Below, in pieces: positions 47,117 to 53,998 of a stretch of DNA of 64,000 nt; position 1 is the stretch's first letter; each line of letters begins with the position of its first letter. The position numbers and the translations under genes were made by a program. Under the pieces are notes generated by a model. That model did not search any database. It worked only from the letters and a program-made list of their open reading frames with translations, and was not told the origin of the DNA. Source of the stretch: Alkalicaulis satelles (lineage in GTDB: Bacteria; Pseudomonadota; Alphaproteobacteria; Caulobacterales; Maricaulaceae); NCBI RefSeq assembly GCF_008630495.1, contig NZ_VWOJ01000001.1, positions 1-64,000 on the forward strand, written 5' to 3'.

Positions 47117-48427
47117 ATGAGTGACCTGTTCCAGTCCGCCGGCCTTGAGACGGATGCGCCGCGCCCGCTGGCCGACCGGCTGCGCCCGCAATCGCTGACA
47201 GACGTCGTCGGCCAGGACCATGTTCTGGCCCCGGACGCGCCGCTGGGCCGCATGCTGGCGCGGGGCGCGCTCTCCTCCATCATATTGTGGGGCCCGCCGG
47301 GCGTGGGCAAGACCACGATTGCGCGGCTTTTGAGCGAGGAGACCCGTCTGGCCTTCGAGCCGCTCTCGGCGGTGTTCTCCGGTGTGGCGGATCTGAAAAA
47401 AGCCTTCGAGCGCGCCCGCGCCCGGCGCGCCTCGGGGCAGGGGACCTTGCTGTTCGTCGACGAGATCCACCGCTTCAACCGCGCCCAGCAGGACGGCTTC
47501 CTGCCCGTGGTGGAGGCGGGGGTGGTGACGCTGGTCGGCGCCACCACGGAGAATCCCAGCTTCGAGCTCAACGCCGCGCTGCTCTCGCGCTGTCAGGTGA
47601 TGGTGCTCAAGCGCCTGGACGCGCCTGCGCTGGAGCAGCTTCTGGCCCGCGCCGAAGCCCATGAGGGCCGGCCCCTGCCGCTGGACCCGGACGCGCGCGC
47701 GACCCTGATTGCGCTGGCCGATGGGGACGGGCGCTATCTCCTCAACCTGGCCGAACAGGTCTTCACCGCCGAGCCGGAGGCGGCGCTGGATCCGGCGGGG
47801 CTCGGCGCGCTCGTCCAGCGCCGCGCGCCGGTCTACGACAAGGACCGCGAGGGCCATTACAATCTTATCTCCGCCTTGCACAAATCGGTGCGCGGATCGG
47901 ACCCGGACGCGGCGCTCTACTGGCTGGCGCGCATGCTGGAGGCGGGCGAGGACCCGCTCTATCTGGCGCGCCGTCTGGTGCGCATGGCCAATGAGGATAT
48001 CGGCCTGGCCGATCCCGGCGCAGTGCATGCGGCGCTGGCGGCCAAGGACGTCTATGATTTTCTTGGCAGTCCCGAAGGCGAGCTGGCGCTGGCCCAGGCG
48101 GTGGTGCATCTGGCCTGCGCGCCCAAATCCAACGCGGTCTACGCCGCCTGGAAAGCTGCGCAGCGCACGGCGAAGGCCACCGGCTCGCTCAATCCTCCCA
48201 AGCACATCCTCAACGCGCCGACCAAGTTGATGAAGGCCGAAGGCTATGGGGCGGGCTATGAATACGATCACGACGCACCAGACGGCGTCTCCGGCCAGGA
48301 CTATTTCCCCGACGAAATGGGCGAGCGCCCGGTCTTCTACCAGCCCGGTGACCGCGGCCGTGAAGCCCAGCTGAAAGAGCGCCTCGCGCGCTGGCGGGCC
48401 CTGCGTAAGGAGCGCCGGGGCGGTTAG
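47117..48427 (+). CDS. rarA: Replication-associated recombination protein A (AAA ATPase)
   Basis: 436 residues. AAA+ clamp-loader-like ATPase with Walker A [9 protein letters not shown] (59-67), Walker B [10 protein letters not shown] near 109-118, sensor 1 ATTENPSFE and the C-terminal tetramerisation region including [32 protein letters not shown]-like residues (DREGHYNLI here). It acts at stalled replication forks. No good ribosome-binding site precedes the ATG at 47117. In many alphaproteobacteria rarA is followed by crcB and an RluC-like gene; here about 3 kb of other genes intervene. Confidence 0.95.
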   Translation: [436 protein letters not shown]

Positions 48428-48999
48428 GGCGTCTTCCTTTTGAGCCAGTGATCAGGGATGGGCGTATCGGGCGGGCCATATCGGTTGGGGCCGGCCTGGC
48501 CGGGCGCATGCATCAGGTGGTACACATAGGCTATGGCAGGTATGGCAACGCACAGAATAACAAGTGCGGCCGTGATCAGGCCGGCCACCAGCCCCCCGAG
48601 AAACAGCGCGAGCCCTATACTCAACAGAGTGATCGGGGGCGCACACAACGGCCCGATGGCCCAGACCCAGCTGCGCCCATGATCATGGGCGCGCCGGATC
48701 AGCCAGAAGAAAAAATCCAGACGCCAGAGGAGTGTGAACAGCACAATGGGCGTGAAGGAGGAGAACGCCAGAAGAGGGTGAATCCCAACCGCCAACCAAA
48801 GCAAGACAAGGCTCGTCAGTATGGCGGCGATCCCGCCCAACAAGAAAACGAGGCCAATCCGGATACAGACCGCAAAATATGCGGCCGAGCCGGTGAATCC
48901 CACCATGGGCTGCGCTGCGCGGCCCTGCGGGTTGGACGCGGCCAGAAAGGCCGAGGGATGAAAGTGCTCATGGTTGCGCGTTATCAGCCAGACCAGCAT
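48424..48999 (-). CDS. DUF805-like membrane protein
   Basis: 191 residues, four to five membrane helices (about 38-70, 80-100, 112-128 and 130-158). RRAHDHGRSWVW (residues about 100-111) matches the charged RRLHDxGRSGW signature of DUF805 proteins, and GPNRYGPPD near the C-terminus is also typical. Function unknown. AAGGAGGGAGGG precedes the ATG at 48999. It is convergent with rarA, sharing four bases at the stops. Confidence 0.72.
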   Translation of the reverse strand: MLVWLITRNHEHFHPSAFLAASNPQGRAAQPMVGFTGSAAYFAVCIRIGLVFLLGGIAAILTSLVLLWLAVGIHPLLAFSSFTPIVLFTLLWRLDFFFWLIRRAHDHGRSWVWAIGPLCAPPITLLSIGLALFLGGLVAGLITAALVILCVAIPAIAYVYHLMHAPGQAGPNRYGPPDTPIPDHWLKRKTP

Positions 49000-49303
49000 A
49001 TGCCCTCCCTCCTTGGCGGCGGTTGCCCACCCCGGTCAGATTGCGCGCCGCCGGGCCCTCAAGGCAACCGGTTGGCGCTCCATCTCGCACATCCATCTCT
49101 CCCGACATGCCGCCAGAGAGACCGAAAGCCGGTCGTGTGCAGTTGCAGCATGGGGCCTGACTAAATTGTGCATGCGCACACAGATCAGCGCGTGTGAAAA
49201 ACTAAACCGGCGCGTATTTATTTTATCCAATATAGACAATCTAATTGATTTGGACGGGCGGTATCAGTACACGCATCCTCATGGTTTTTCAGGGGAGGCC
49301 ATC
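49000..49303. other. Intergenic region with AT-rich segment and dyads
   Basis: This 304-bp gap between two divergent membrane-protein genes is GC-rich on the left and AT-rich from about 49158 to 49250. TGTGC-ATGC-GCACA at 49167-49180 is a short dyad. CAATATAGACAATC near 49228-49241 could contain a -10 element, but I cannot place a convincing -35. No gene is visible. Confidence 0.4.
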
Positions 49304-49684
49304 ATGAATCCGATTCGCATTCACTTGCTTCTGGGGCTGGTCTGGCTGATCGCGGGCATGGCTCTGGGCGAGCATATGGGCCGCACCGGCGATCACAGCC
49401 AGATGCCCACCCACGCCCACGCCATGCTGGTGGGCGGGGTGCTGCCGGTGCTCTGGGCTCTGGTCTACCGCGCGTTTGGGCTGGCCCAGGGCCTGCTGGC
49501 CTGGATCCAGACCGGCCTGCACCATGTGGGATCTCTGGTCATGATCATCGCGCTGTATTTCTATTACGGCCCGATGAGCCGAGACGAGGCGCTCGGCCCG
49601 GTTCTCGGCGTGTCGGCCATGCTGGTGATCGCGGCTACCGTGCTGATGCTCGTGCTGGCCCTGCGCGCGCGTACCTCGGACTGA
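49304..49684 (+). CDS. Small four-helix membrane protein with His-Ala-His motif
   Basis: 126 residues with four predicted membrane helices (about 5-22, 38-56, 62-85 and 98-120). THAHAMLVGG (residues about 36-45) resembles the heme-ligand helix of heme-copper oxidase and NO-reductase subunits (HAHxxLxG), and LHHVGS in the third helix supplies further histidines. It is far too small to be an oxidase subunit I. It may be a small heme- or metal-binding relative. The ATG at 49304 has an excellent AGGGGAGG site. It is the gene before the SatD-like regulator, same strand, 87 bp away. Confidence 0.6.
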   Translation: MNPIRIHLLLGLVWLIAGMALGEHMGRTGDHSQMPTHAHAMLVGGVLPVLWALVYRAFGLAQGLLAWIQTGLHHVGSLVMIIALYFYYGPMSRDEALGPVLGVSAMLVIAATVLMLVLALRARTSD

Positions 49685-49771
49685 GGCGGGCGAAGGGCAA
49701 GGCCTGCGGGCGTTGCGCACGCTGCGCAGGGGCGCCAAGGTCACCCGGCTGTGAGCTGAGGAGGCGTCCCT

Positions 49772-50419
49772 GTGCCCAAAACCTGCGCTGTTCTGACGGG
49801 CGATCTCATCGGGTCCACCCGGGCGGGCGCGGCGTCGACCCATGCCGCCTTTGACGCGCTGGCTGAGGCGGACCGGGCGATTCGCGCCTGGCCGGGCGAG
49901 GCCGGCGCGCCGGCCCTTGAGCGCTTTCGCGGGGATGGCTGGCAGGCCATGGTGCTTGAACCGCTTTTGGCCCTGCGCGCGGCGTGCCTCTACAGCGCGG
50001 CGGTGCGCGCCACTGGCAAGACCGCCGCGACGCGCCTGTGCGCCGGGCTGGGGCCGGTAAAAGCCATTCCGAAAGACGGCGCTCTGGGCGCCGGCGAGGG
50101 CGAGGCCTTCGTCCTGTCCGGCCACGGCCTTGAATCCATGCCCAAGGCCCTGCGCATGAGCGCGCGCGTTTCAACCTCCGCCGGGCCGGATATCGGGGGC
50201 TGGGCGCCGGCCGCGTTCGGGCTGGCGGGCGCGCTCAGCGCGCGATGGACGCCCCGGCAGGCGCAAGTGATGCGCCATCTCCTGTTGCTCGATGCGCCCA
50301 CCCAGGCGGCCCTGGGCGTCCAGCTCGGCATATCCCAGCAAACCGTGCAGGACCATTTCGAGAGCGCTGAAGGCCCGGCCCTGCTGGCGGTTCTGGAGCA
50401 AATGGAGGCCTCGGCATGA
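49772..50419 (+). CDS. SatD-family protein: class III cyclase-like domain plus helix-turn-helix
   Basis: 215 residues. The N-terminal part opens TCAVLTGDLIGST, like the first metal-binding motif of class III nucleotide cyclases, and D55 in FRGDGWQAM matches the second metal aspartate; D11 and D55 are 44 apart, the same spacing as in known cyclases. The base-selecting position four before D55 is R51, and the catalytic Asn/Arg helix appears replaced (EAFVLSGHGLESM), so nucleotide binding is more likely than cyclisation (inference). The C-terminal 60 residues carry an HTH (TQAALGVQLGISQQTVQDHF). It starts with GTG at 49772 behind GAGGAGG. It is followed by a palindrome array and a DUF3307 gene. 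Confidence 0.75.
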   Translation: MPKTCAVLTGDLIGSTRAGAASTHAAFDALAEADRAIRAWPGEAGAPALERFRGDGWQAMVLEPLLALRAACLYSAAVRATGKTAATRLCAGLGPVKAIPKDGALGAGEGEAFVLSGHGLESMPKALRMSARVSTSAGPDIGGWAPAAFGLAGALSARWTPRQAQVMRHLLLLDAPTQAALGVQLGISQQTVQDHFESAEGPALLAVLEQMEASA

Positions 50420-50652
50420 GTGAGGCGTCACAGGCGAAACAGGCTGTTATTCCAAATTACAGGCGAATAAGCCTGTATTTCAGGATTACAGGCGAAAAAG
50501 CCTGTTATGCGCGCGCCACCCAACAGCCGGAAAAGGCTGTAATCGAGGAAAACAGCCGAAAAGGGCTGTTATTCAGGCCCGCAGGAGAACAGCCGAAGAG
50601 GGTTGTAATCCACAAAAACAACCGAAAAAAGTTGTTATCGGGCCATGCTTGA
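50416..50652 (+). other. Open frame spanning the palindrome array (coding status doubtful)
   Basis: A 78-codon frame starts with an ATG overlapping the SatD stop (ATGA) and ends 8 bases inside the DUF3307 gene. It reads through all seven palindromes although their 29-, 35- and 37-base spacing shifts the repeat between frames, so its product is not repetitive. It lacks its own ribosome-binding site apart from coupling. It could be a leader that couples translation of the flanking genes, or chance absence of stops. I do not call it a gene. Confidence 0.3.
50430..50635. repeat. Array of seven 18-bp palindromes between satD-like and DUF3307 genes
   Basis: Units start at 50430, 50459, 50488, 50523, 50552, 50589 and 50618 (spacing 29, 29, 35, 29, 37, 29). 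Each is 6-bp arm, 6-nt centre (mostly GAAAAA), 6-bp arm, then WAT or ATT. Example: ACAGGCGAAAAAGCCTGT at 50488. Arms are ACAGGC/GCCTGT in units 2-3, ACAGCC/GGCTGT in units 4-5, ACAGCC/GGTTGT in unit 6 and ACAACC/AGTTGT in unit 7. Unit 1 pairs ACAGGC with GGCTGT, one mismatch. Arms change in a compensating way while the intervening 11-19 bases are unrelated. Probably operators for the adjacent HTH protein, or RNA hairpins. Confidence 0.88.
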
Positions 50653-51436
50653 AACCGCGCTGGCCCTGCTCGCCGCCCATGCGCTGGCCGATTTCGTGCT
50701 CCAGTTCAACTGGATCATCGCCAACAAGCGCAAACCTTGGGCCTTCGCCCTTCACGCCCTGATCGTCGGGGTCACGGCGGCGGCGGCGCTGGGATTATGG
50801 TTGGGGACGCCGGGAGAGGTCTGGGCGGCGGTGGGGCTGGTGCTGGTGAGCCACGCGCTCGTGGATGGGCTCAAGACCTGGGGCCGCATGCCGGGCTTCA
50901 TCGCCAGAATTCTGGAGCCGCAGGGCGCTCCGGGACCTCGCCGCAAGTTCGCCGCTTTCAGTCTCGATCAGCTGGCCCATCTGGGCTTCATCGCGCTGGC
51001 CGCCTTCGCGTTCCCCAACGCATTCGCCATGGGCGAATGGGCCTGGCGCCTGCCCGATGCGGGGGCGGGGCTCGCCATGGCTTACGCCTTGGGCGCCGGC
51101 TTCATCATCGCCACGCGCACGGGCCAGTTCGCCATCGCCCTGTTCATAGAGCGTTTTGAGCTGCCGGATCTGGAGACCACGGACCCCAGCGCGGACCAGG
51201 GCCTTAAGGAGGGCGGCGCCTGGATCGGCCTCCTGGAGCGCACAGCGGTGTTCGTCCTGGTGCTGGCGGGTCAGTTCGCGGCCATCGGCTTTCTGATCGC
51301 GGCCAAGTCGGTGCTGCGCTTCCAGTACGCCCGCGACCGCAGCCACAGCGAATATGTGATCATCGGCACGCTGGCGAGTTTCAGCTGGGCGGCGGGCGCC
51401 GCCGTCCTGACTGCAGAGGCCCTGCAACGCCTGTGA
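50645..51436 (+). CDS. DUF3307 multi-spanning membrane protein
   Basis: 263 residues with about six to seven membrane helices. It matches DUF3307 proteins in the N-terminal AAHALADFVLQFNWI and in the C-terminal WIGLLERTAVFVLVLAGQF, AIGFLIAAKSVLRF and EYVIIGTLASFSW blocks. Polar residues sit inside or at the ends of helices at i/i+4 spacing: H12/D16, H37, H70/D74 and D108/H112. Such a layout could bind a metal within the membrane (inference). Function is unknown. The ATG at 50645 lies nine bases after the last palindrome and has no clear ribosome-binding site, so expression is probably governed by the array and by the SatD-like protein. Confidence 0.78.
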   Translation: MLETALALLAAHALADFVLQFNWIIANKRKPWAFALHALIVGVTAAAALGLWLGTPGEVWAAVGLVLVSHALVDGLKTWGRMPGFIARILEPQGAPGPRRKFAAFSLDQLAHLGFIALAAFAFPNAFAMGEWAWRLPDAGAGLAMAYALGAGFIIATRTGQFAIALFIERFELPDLETTDPSADQGLKEGGAWIGLLERTAVFVLVLAGQFAAIGFLIAAKSVLRFQYARDRSHSEYVIIGTLASFSWAAGAAVLTAEALQRL

Positions 51437-51488
51437 GCGGGCGTGCGCGCCCTTGCCGGGGCGGGCGGGGCGGCCTAACGCTGCGGGT

Positions 51489-51866
51489 ATGATGCAGTGG
51501 CTCTTGATCATGCTGGGCGGCGCGCTGGGCGCGGCGGCGCGCCTGTGGGCGGCGGGCGCGGTGCAGCGCCTGGCCGGCGGCGCGTTTCCCATGGGCACGC
51601 TGGCGGTCAATATCTCCGGCGCGGCGCTGCTGGGCGTGCTGGCGGGCGCGTTTGCCGGCGCGGGCGAAACGGCGCTGTCCGCCGTCTGGGCGTTCTTCGC
51701 CATCGGGCTTCTAGGCAGCTACACCACTGTCTCGGCCTTTACGCTGGACACGCTGGGCCTGTTGAAGGCCCGCCGCCTTGGGCTAGCTGTGCTGAACATG
51801 GCCGCCTCCTTCGCCCTGTCGCTGCTGGCGGCGGCGGGCGGTTACGCGTTGGGGGCGGCGTTATGA
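51489..51866 (+). CDS. crcB: Fluoride channel CrcB/Fluc, first copy
   Basis: 125 residues, four membrane helices. GGALGAAARLWAAG (residues 10-23) and TLAVNISGAALLGVL (38-52, with the pore asparagine) and GLLGSYTTVSAFTLDT (the sodium/fluoride-site GxxGxxTTxSxF motif) are all present. Exports fluoride passively across the inner membrane. The stop overlaps the start of a second crcB (ATGA). No room for a fluoride riboswitch exists in the 52-bp gap after the DUF3307 gene. Confidence 0.92.
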   Translation: MMQWLLIMLGGALGAAARLWAAGAVQRLAGGAFPMGTLAVNISGAALLGVLAGAFAGAGETALSAVWAFFAIGLLGSYTTVSAFTLDTLGLLKARRLGLAVLNMAASFALSLLAAAGGYALGAAL

Positions 51867-52270
51867 AACAGCTTCCCCTCTATCTGGCGATAGCTGCGGG
51901 CGGCGCGCTGGGGGCTGCGGCGCGCCATCTGGCCTCTGGCGCCATGCTGGCGCTCATGGGGCCGGGCTTTCCCTGGGGCGTGCTCACGGTCAATGCGCTG
52001 GGCGCGTTCGCCATCGGGCTGTACGCCGCGCTTGCGGGGCCTGACGGGCGCTGGTCCGCCGGGCCGGTGCAGCGCGTCTTCGTCATGGGCGGGTTTTGCG
52101 GCGGCTTCACCACGTTTTCGATCTTCTCGCTGGAAGCCCTTGAGCTCATCCAGTCCGGCGCGGCGGGGCTGGCGGGCCTGCTGATCGCGGCTTCGGCCCT
52201 GATCTGGATGGCGGCGGTGTGGGCGGGGGCCGCGACGGGCGAGCGGTTCGGCGCGTCCGGCCCGCGTTAA
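51863..52270 (+). CDS. crcB: Fluoride channel CrcB/Fluc, second copy
   Basis: 135 residues. It has the same motifs as its neighbour: GGALGAAARHLASG, GVLTVNALGAFAIGL and GGFCGGFTTFSIFSLEALEL. Paired crcB genes in other bacteria encode subunits of opposite membrane orientation that form heterodimers, whereas single genes form dual-topology homodimers. The tandem, overlapping layout here suggests the former. The C-terminus ends GERFGASGPR. The RluC-like gene follows after 64 bp. Confidence 0.93.
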   Translation: MKQLPLYLAIAAGGALGAAARHLASGAMLALMGPGFPWGVLTVNALGAFAIGLYAALAGPDGRWSAGPVQRVFVMGGFCGGFTTFSIFSLEALELIQSGAAGLAGLLIAASALIWMAAVWAGAATGERFGASGPR

Positions 52271-52334
52271 GCGCGCGGCCCGCACCGGCAGGCGCCCCTT
52301 GCCCGCAGGCGCGTGCGCGCCTATCCCAACGCCC

Positions 52335-53315
52335 ATGAGCGCTGTTCAGACCATCGAAGTGAGCCAGGCCGAGGCGGACATGCGCCTCGACCGCTGGTTC
52401 AAGAAGCATTTCCCCCACATCCCCCACGGTCGGGTGGAGAAATTCCTGCGCACCGGACAGGTGCGCGTGGACGGCGCGCGCGCCAAGGGCAATCAGCGCC
52501 TGGAGGCGGGCCAGATCGTGCGCGTGCCGCCCATGCCCGAGCCCGGCGCGGTGAAGGCCGAGGCGCCGCTGACGCGCGAGGATGCGGCCTATGCCCGATC
52601 TCTGGTGATCTACAAGGACGCTGATCTGATCGCGCTGAACAAGCCTCATGGCCTGGCCGTGCAGGGCGGGTCCAAGACCACGCGCCATGTGGATCGCCTG
52701 CTCGAGGCCTTCGGCAAGGGCGATGAGCGCCCGCGCCTGGTGCACCGGCTGGACAAGGACACGTCCGGCGTTCTGGTGGTGGCGCGCACCGCCGACAGCG
52801 CGCGCCGGCTGGCGCGCCTGTTCCAGACCCGCGACGTGAAGAAAGTCTACTGGGCGGTGGCGCTGGGCGTGCCCGCCCCGCATGTGGGCGAGATCAGCGG
52901 CTTCCTGAAGAAGTCCGGCGGCGCCGAAGGCGACCGCGAGCGCATGGTCGCCGCCCGTCACGGCGAGGAGGGCGCCCAGCACGCCGTCACCCACTATTCC
53001 GTCGCCGACCATGCCGGGCGCCGGGTGAGCTGGGTGGTGCTGAGCCCGGAGACCGGGCGCACCCACCAGCTGCGCGTACATCTGGCCGAATTCGGCCACG
53101 CCATTCTGGGCGACGGCAAATATGTCTGCGACATTCCCACGCCCGAAGGCCTGTCGCGCAAGCTGCACCTGCACGCACGGCGGGTGGAGATCCCGCGCCC
53201 GGGCAAGCCGCCGGTCGTCATCGAGGCGGAGCTGCCCGTCCACATGAGCGAGACCTTCGCCGCCCTGGGCTTCGACTTTGACGCCGCCGGCCCGGCCGAG
53301 GAGGCGCTGGGGTGA
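52335..53315 (+). CDS. RluC/RluD-family 23S rRNA pseudouridine synthase
   Basis: 326 residues. An N-terminal S4 RNA-binding domain (about 12-75, MRLDRWFKKHFPHIPHGRVEKFLRTG) is followed by the catalytic domain with RLVHRLDKDTSGVLVVART, in which the aspartate of RLDKDTSG is the nucleophile, and ETGRTHQLRVHLAEFGHAILGD. Converts uridines in 23S rRNA to pseudouridine. The ATG at 52335 is chosen because it starts the S4 domain; there is no strong ribosome-binding site. Its stop overlaps the HAD phosphatase start (GTGA). Confidence 0.93.
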   Translation: MSAVQTIEVSQAEADMRLDRWFKKHFPHIPHGRVEKFLRTGQVRVDGARAKGNQRLEAGQIVRVPPMPEPGAVKAEAPLTREDAAYARSLVIYKDADLIALNKPHGLAVQGGSKTTRHVDRLLEAFGKGDERPRLVHRLDKDTSGVLVVARTADSARRLARLFQTRDVKKVYWAVALGVPAPHVGEISGFLKKSGGAEGDRERMVAARHGEEGAQHAVTHYSVADHAGRRVSWVVLSPETGRTHQLRVHLAEFGHAILGDGKYVCDIPTPEGLSRKLHLHARRVEIPRPGKPPVVIEAELPVHMSETFAALGFDFDAAGPAEEALG

Positions 53316-53998
53316 GCGGTCTCAAACTGGCGGTGTTTGATGTGGACGGCACGCTGGTGGATTCGCGCCAGGTGATCCACGCGGCCATGACCCGCGCCTT
53401 CGAGCGCGCAGGGCTCGGACCCATCGCCTATGACCGGGTGCGCACGATTGTGGGGCTGGAGCTGTCTGAAGCCGTGGCGCGCCTGGCGCCGCCCGATTTT
53501 GGCGAGGCGCGCGTGATTGCGCTCACCGGCTTTTACAAGGAGGCCTTCGTGGAGCAGCGCGCCGAACGCGGCTTTTCCGAGCCGCTCTATGAGGGCGCGC
53601 GTGAGACGGTGGAGCGCCTGTGCGATGAAGGCTGGCTTCTGGGCGTGGCCACCGGCAAGGCGCGGCGCGGGCTGGACATCGTGTTCAGCCATCATGATCT
53701 GCACCGCCATTTCCAGACGCTTCAGACCGCCGATGGCGGGCCGGGCAAGCCTCATCCGCGCATGGTGCTCGACGCCATGGCCGAAACCGGCGTGCGGCCC
53801 GAAGACACGGTGGTGATCGGCGATACCGGCTGGGACATGACCATGGCGCGCAATGCCGAGGTCCATGCGCTCGGGGTGAGCTGGGGCTTTCACACCCCGG
53901 ATGAGATCATGGATGCCGGCGCCCACGCCATCCATCACGACTTCGCGGCCCTTAACGCCGCCCTCGACCTTTTCGCCAGCACGCGGAGCGCCGCATGA
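53312..53998 (+). CDS. HAD-family hydrolase (phosphoglycolate phosphatase-like)
   Basis: 228 residues. HAD motif I DVDGTLVDS (10-18) gives the nucleophile and acid aspartates, motif II is GVATGKARRG, the motif III lysine lies in GKPHPRMVLDAM, and motif IV is VIGDTGWDMTMA. The cap is a helical C1 type as in Gph and PGMB-like phosphatases. The substrate is probably a small sugar phosphate or 2-phosphoglycolate. It overlaps rluC-like and ATP12 genes by four bases each, forming a tight three-gene operon. Confidence 0.9.
   Translation: MSGLKLAVFDVDGTLVDSRQVIHAAMTRAFERAGLGPIAYDRVRTIVGLELSEAVARLAPPDFGEARVIALTGFYKEAFVEQRAERGFSEPLYEGARETVERLCDEGWLLGVATGKARRGLDIVFSHHDLHRHFQTLQTADGGPGKPHPRMVLDAMAETGVRPEDTVVIGDTGWDMTMARNAEVHALGVSWGFHTPDEIMDAGAHAIHHDFAALNAALDLFASTRSAA

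Noticed and set aside
50430-50635. CRISPR-like array
   Set aside because: Units are 18-bp palindromes with only 11-19 bases between them, and the repeats differ from unit to unit in a paired way. There are no cas genes. This fits operators or hairpins, not repeat-spacer units.
49772-51436. Pycsar-type anti-phage system (cyclase plus membrane effector)
   Set aside because: The cyclase-like domain appears to lack the catalytic Asn/Arg pair, carries an HTH, and the membrane protein has no visible cyclic-nucleotide sensor domain. I keep it only as an unnamed module.
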